NCBI GenBank assembly: GCA_020852155.1
Contig: JADZBJ010000468.1
Location: 1 to 5,108 of the forward strand
Direction: 5' to 3'
DNA: 5,108 nucleotides
From: Saprospiraceae bacterium
GTDB lineage: Bacteria > Bacteroidota > Bacteroidia > Chitinophagales > Saprospiraceae
In this document: positions 4,386 through 5,108 of the stretch, piece after piece
How the letters are laid out: every line of letters begins with the position of its first letter
How positions within the stretch are numbered: position 1 is the first letter of the stretch
Translations under genes and position numbers: made by a program
Notes under the pieces: model-generated
Seen by the model: the letters and a program-made list of their open reading frames with translations, nothing else
Databases searched by the model: none
What the model was told of the DNA's origin: nothing

Positions 4386-5015
4386 ATGCAATCCAACGCA
4401 GCATCATTTGGACAAAAACCAGCCAAATTGATTATTATTGAAGAAAAAAAGTCAGCCACCGAGCAAACAGCCATTGCCGTATCCAGGTCAATACTGGAAG
4501 GCGACTGGGCCAAACTTGACACCCTGCTCGATAGTAATTTTACCTATACCGGCGACGGTTTTCATTTCACGAAAGACCAGTACATGGGGTTCATGCAGGA
4601 AATGCGCGCTTCTTTTTCGGATTTTGAAATGATACTGGAAAAAACCATCACGGAAGATGATTTTGTGTCCATTCGTTTTACATCGAAAGTGGTGAATACC
4701 GGAAAATTCATGGGCGCTCCGGCCAATCAGAAAAACCTCGTAGTGACCGGCATTTTCCAGCGCAAAGTCAAAGATGGAAAGGTCATGCAGGAATGGCAGA
4801 CGACCGATTTGCTTGGCACCATGAGTCAGATCGGATTTGGCGCTACACTCGGCTATTCCATATTTGTTACAGGATTTAAGGTAAAACAGGAGCCACCAGT
4901 GCGCAAACCGAACGATTTTCTGCATGTTAACGGCAAAGTTGAAAATTTTGACCGCATGACGCCAGCCGAAAAGAACAAGTATGTAGCACAGTACATGAAG
5001 AATTTAAAAAAATAA
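4386..5015 (+). CDS. SnoaL-like (ester cyclase type) protein with a C-terminal extension
   Basis: The 209-residue protein contains a SnoaL-like NTF2-fold domain at about residues 22-150. Its helical start AIAVSRSILEGDWAKLDTLL leads to DSNFTYTGDG, then FSDFEMILEKTITEDDFVSI, the signature TGKFMGAPANQKNLVVTGI (105-123) and DGKVMQEWQTTDLLGTMSQIG. These domains form cone-shaped dimers that bind small hydrophobic substrates; members include polyketide cyclases, but most are uncharacterised, so the reaction here is unknown. About 20 residues precede the domain and about 55 follow it, including a lysine-rich tail (TPAEKNKYVAQYMKNLKK) I do not recognise. There is no convincing signal peptide. The ATG at 4386 is preferred over the TTG at 4347, which overlaps the -7 box. 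The divergent HxlR gene is the likely regulator. Confidence 0.85.
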   Translation: MQSNAASFGQKPAKLIIIEEKKSATEQTAIAVSRSILEGDWAKLDTLLDSNFTYTGDGFHFTKDQYMGFMQEMRASFSDFEMILEKTITEDDFVSIRFTSKVVNTGKFMGAPANQKNLVVTGIFQRKVKDGKVMQEWQTTDLLGTMSQIGFGATLGYSIFVTGFKVKQEPPVRKPNDFLHVNGKVENFDRMTPAEKNKYVAQYMKNLKK

Positions 5016-5108
5016 ATTTTACCGCCATTAAACCTGCAAGGCAGGGTGTAGTCTTAGAGCGTGTTCGGGAAGTGGGTTTGTGCCGAACGAGAGAAAATTT
5101 GATTTTGA
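5016..5108. other. Non-coding right end; possible start of a repeated or mobile element
   Basis: No gene is visible. A small stem CCTGC-AAG-GCAGG (5033-5045) without a T-run is a weak terminator candidate for the SnoaL-like gene. GTTCGG (5063-5068) and CCGAAC (5083-5088) form a 6-bp inverted pair with a 14-base loop. The phrase GAGCGTGTTCGG at 5057-5068 recalls ends of some insertion sequences, but no transposase lies within the window, so this stays speculative. Confidence 0.25.

Noticed and set aside
5033..5045. Intrinsic terminator after the SnoaL-like gene
   Set aside because: The stem has only 5 bp and no T-run follows, so it is too weak to list as a terminator.

Overview
The window looks like chromosomal DNA from a member of the phylum Bacteroidota. 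Three promoter-like sites match the Bacteroidota -7 consensus TAnnTTTG exactly next to plausible starts, Shine-Dalgarno sequences are weak or absent, and the proteins (AHSA1/SRPBCC, DUF1801, HxlR, AAA/DUF4143) are of types common there. The GC-rich intergenic hairpin repeats suggest a Saprospiria-like lineage, but that is a guess from memory and not shown by the sequence.

Layout. Bases 1-185 hold no convincing gene but contain two strong hairpins. Bases 186-2439 form a plus-strand cluster: an ArsR-type repressor (247-573), an AHSA1/SRPBCC protein (563-1081, 11-nt overlap), a protein with two fused AHSA1/SRPBCC domains (1078-1971, ATGA overlap) and a DUF1801 protein (2047-2439). The DUF1801 gene is bracketed by two 35-bp copies of a hairpin repeat, and a half copy follows its stop codon. 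Next comes an AT-richer minus-strand AAA ATPase/DUF4143 gene (2503-3786) with two related palindromes upstream. An HxlR-type repressor (3922-4251, minus) is then divergent from a SnoaL-like protein (4386-5015, plus), with three copies of a GGTAAGT box between them. The last 93 bases hold no gene.

How the parts fit. There are two small regulator/target units. In the first, the ArsR protein probably represses itself and the downstream SRPBCC genes through twin GCAA-N8-TTGC dyads, one at the -33 element and one at the -7 element of its promoter. In the second, the HxlR protein, which has a lone N-terminal cysteine, probably controls the divergent SnoaL-like gene and itself. The ATPase between them looks like an independent, possibly acquired gene. 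No wholly new system is evident. The least routine observations are the promoter-locked twin operators, the paired palindromes with a symmetry-preserving change upstream of the ATPase, the fused double AHSA1 protein and the hairpin repeats around the DUF1801 gene.
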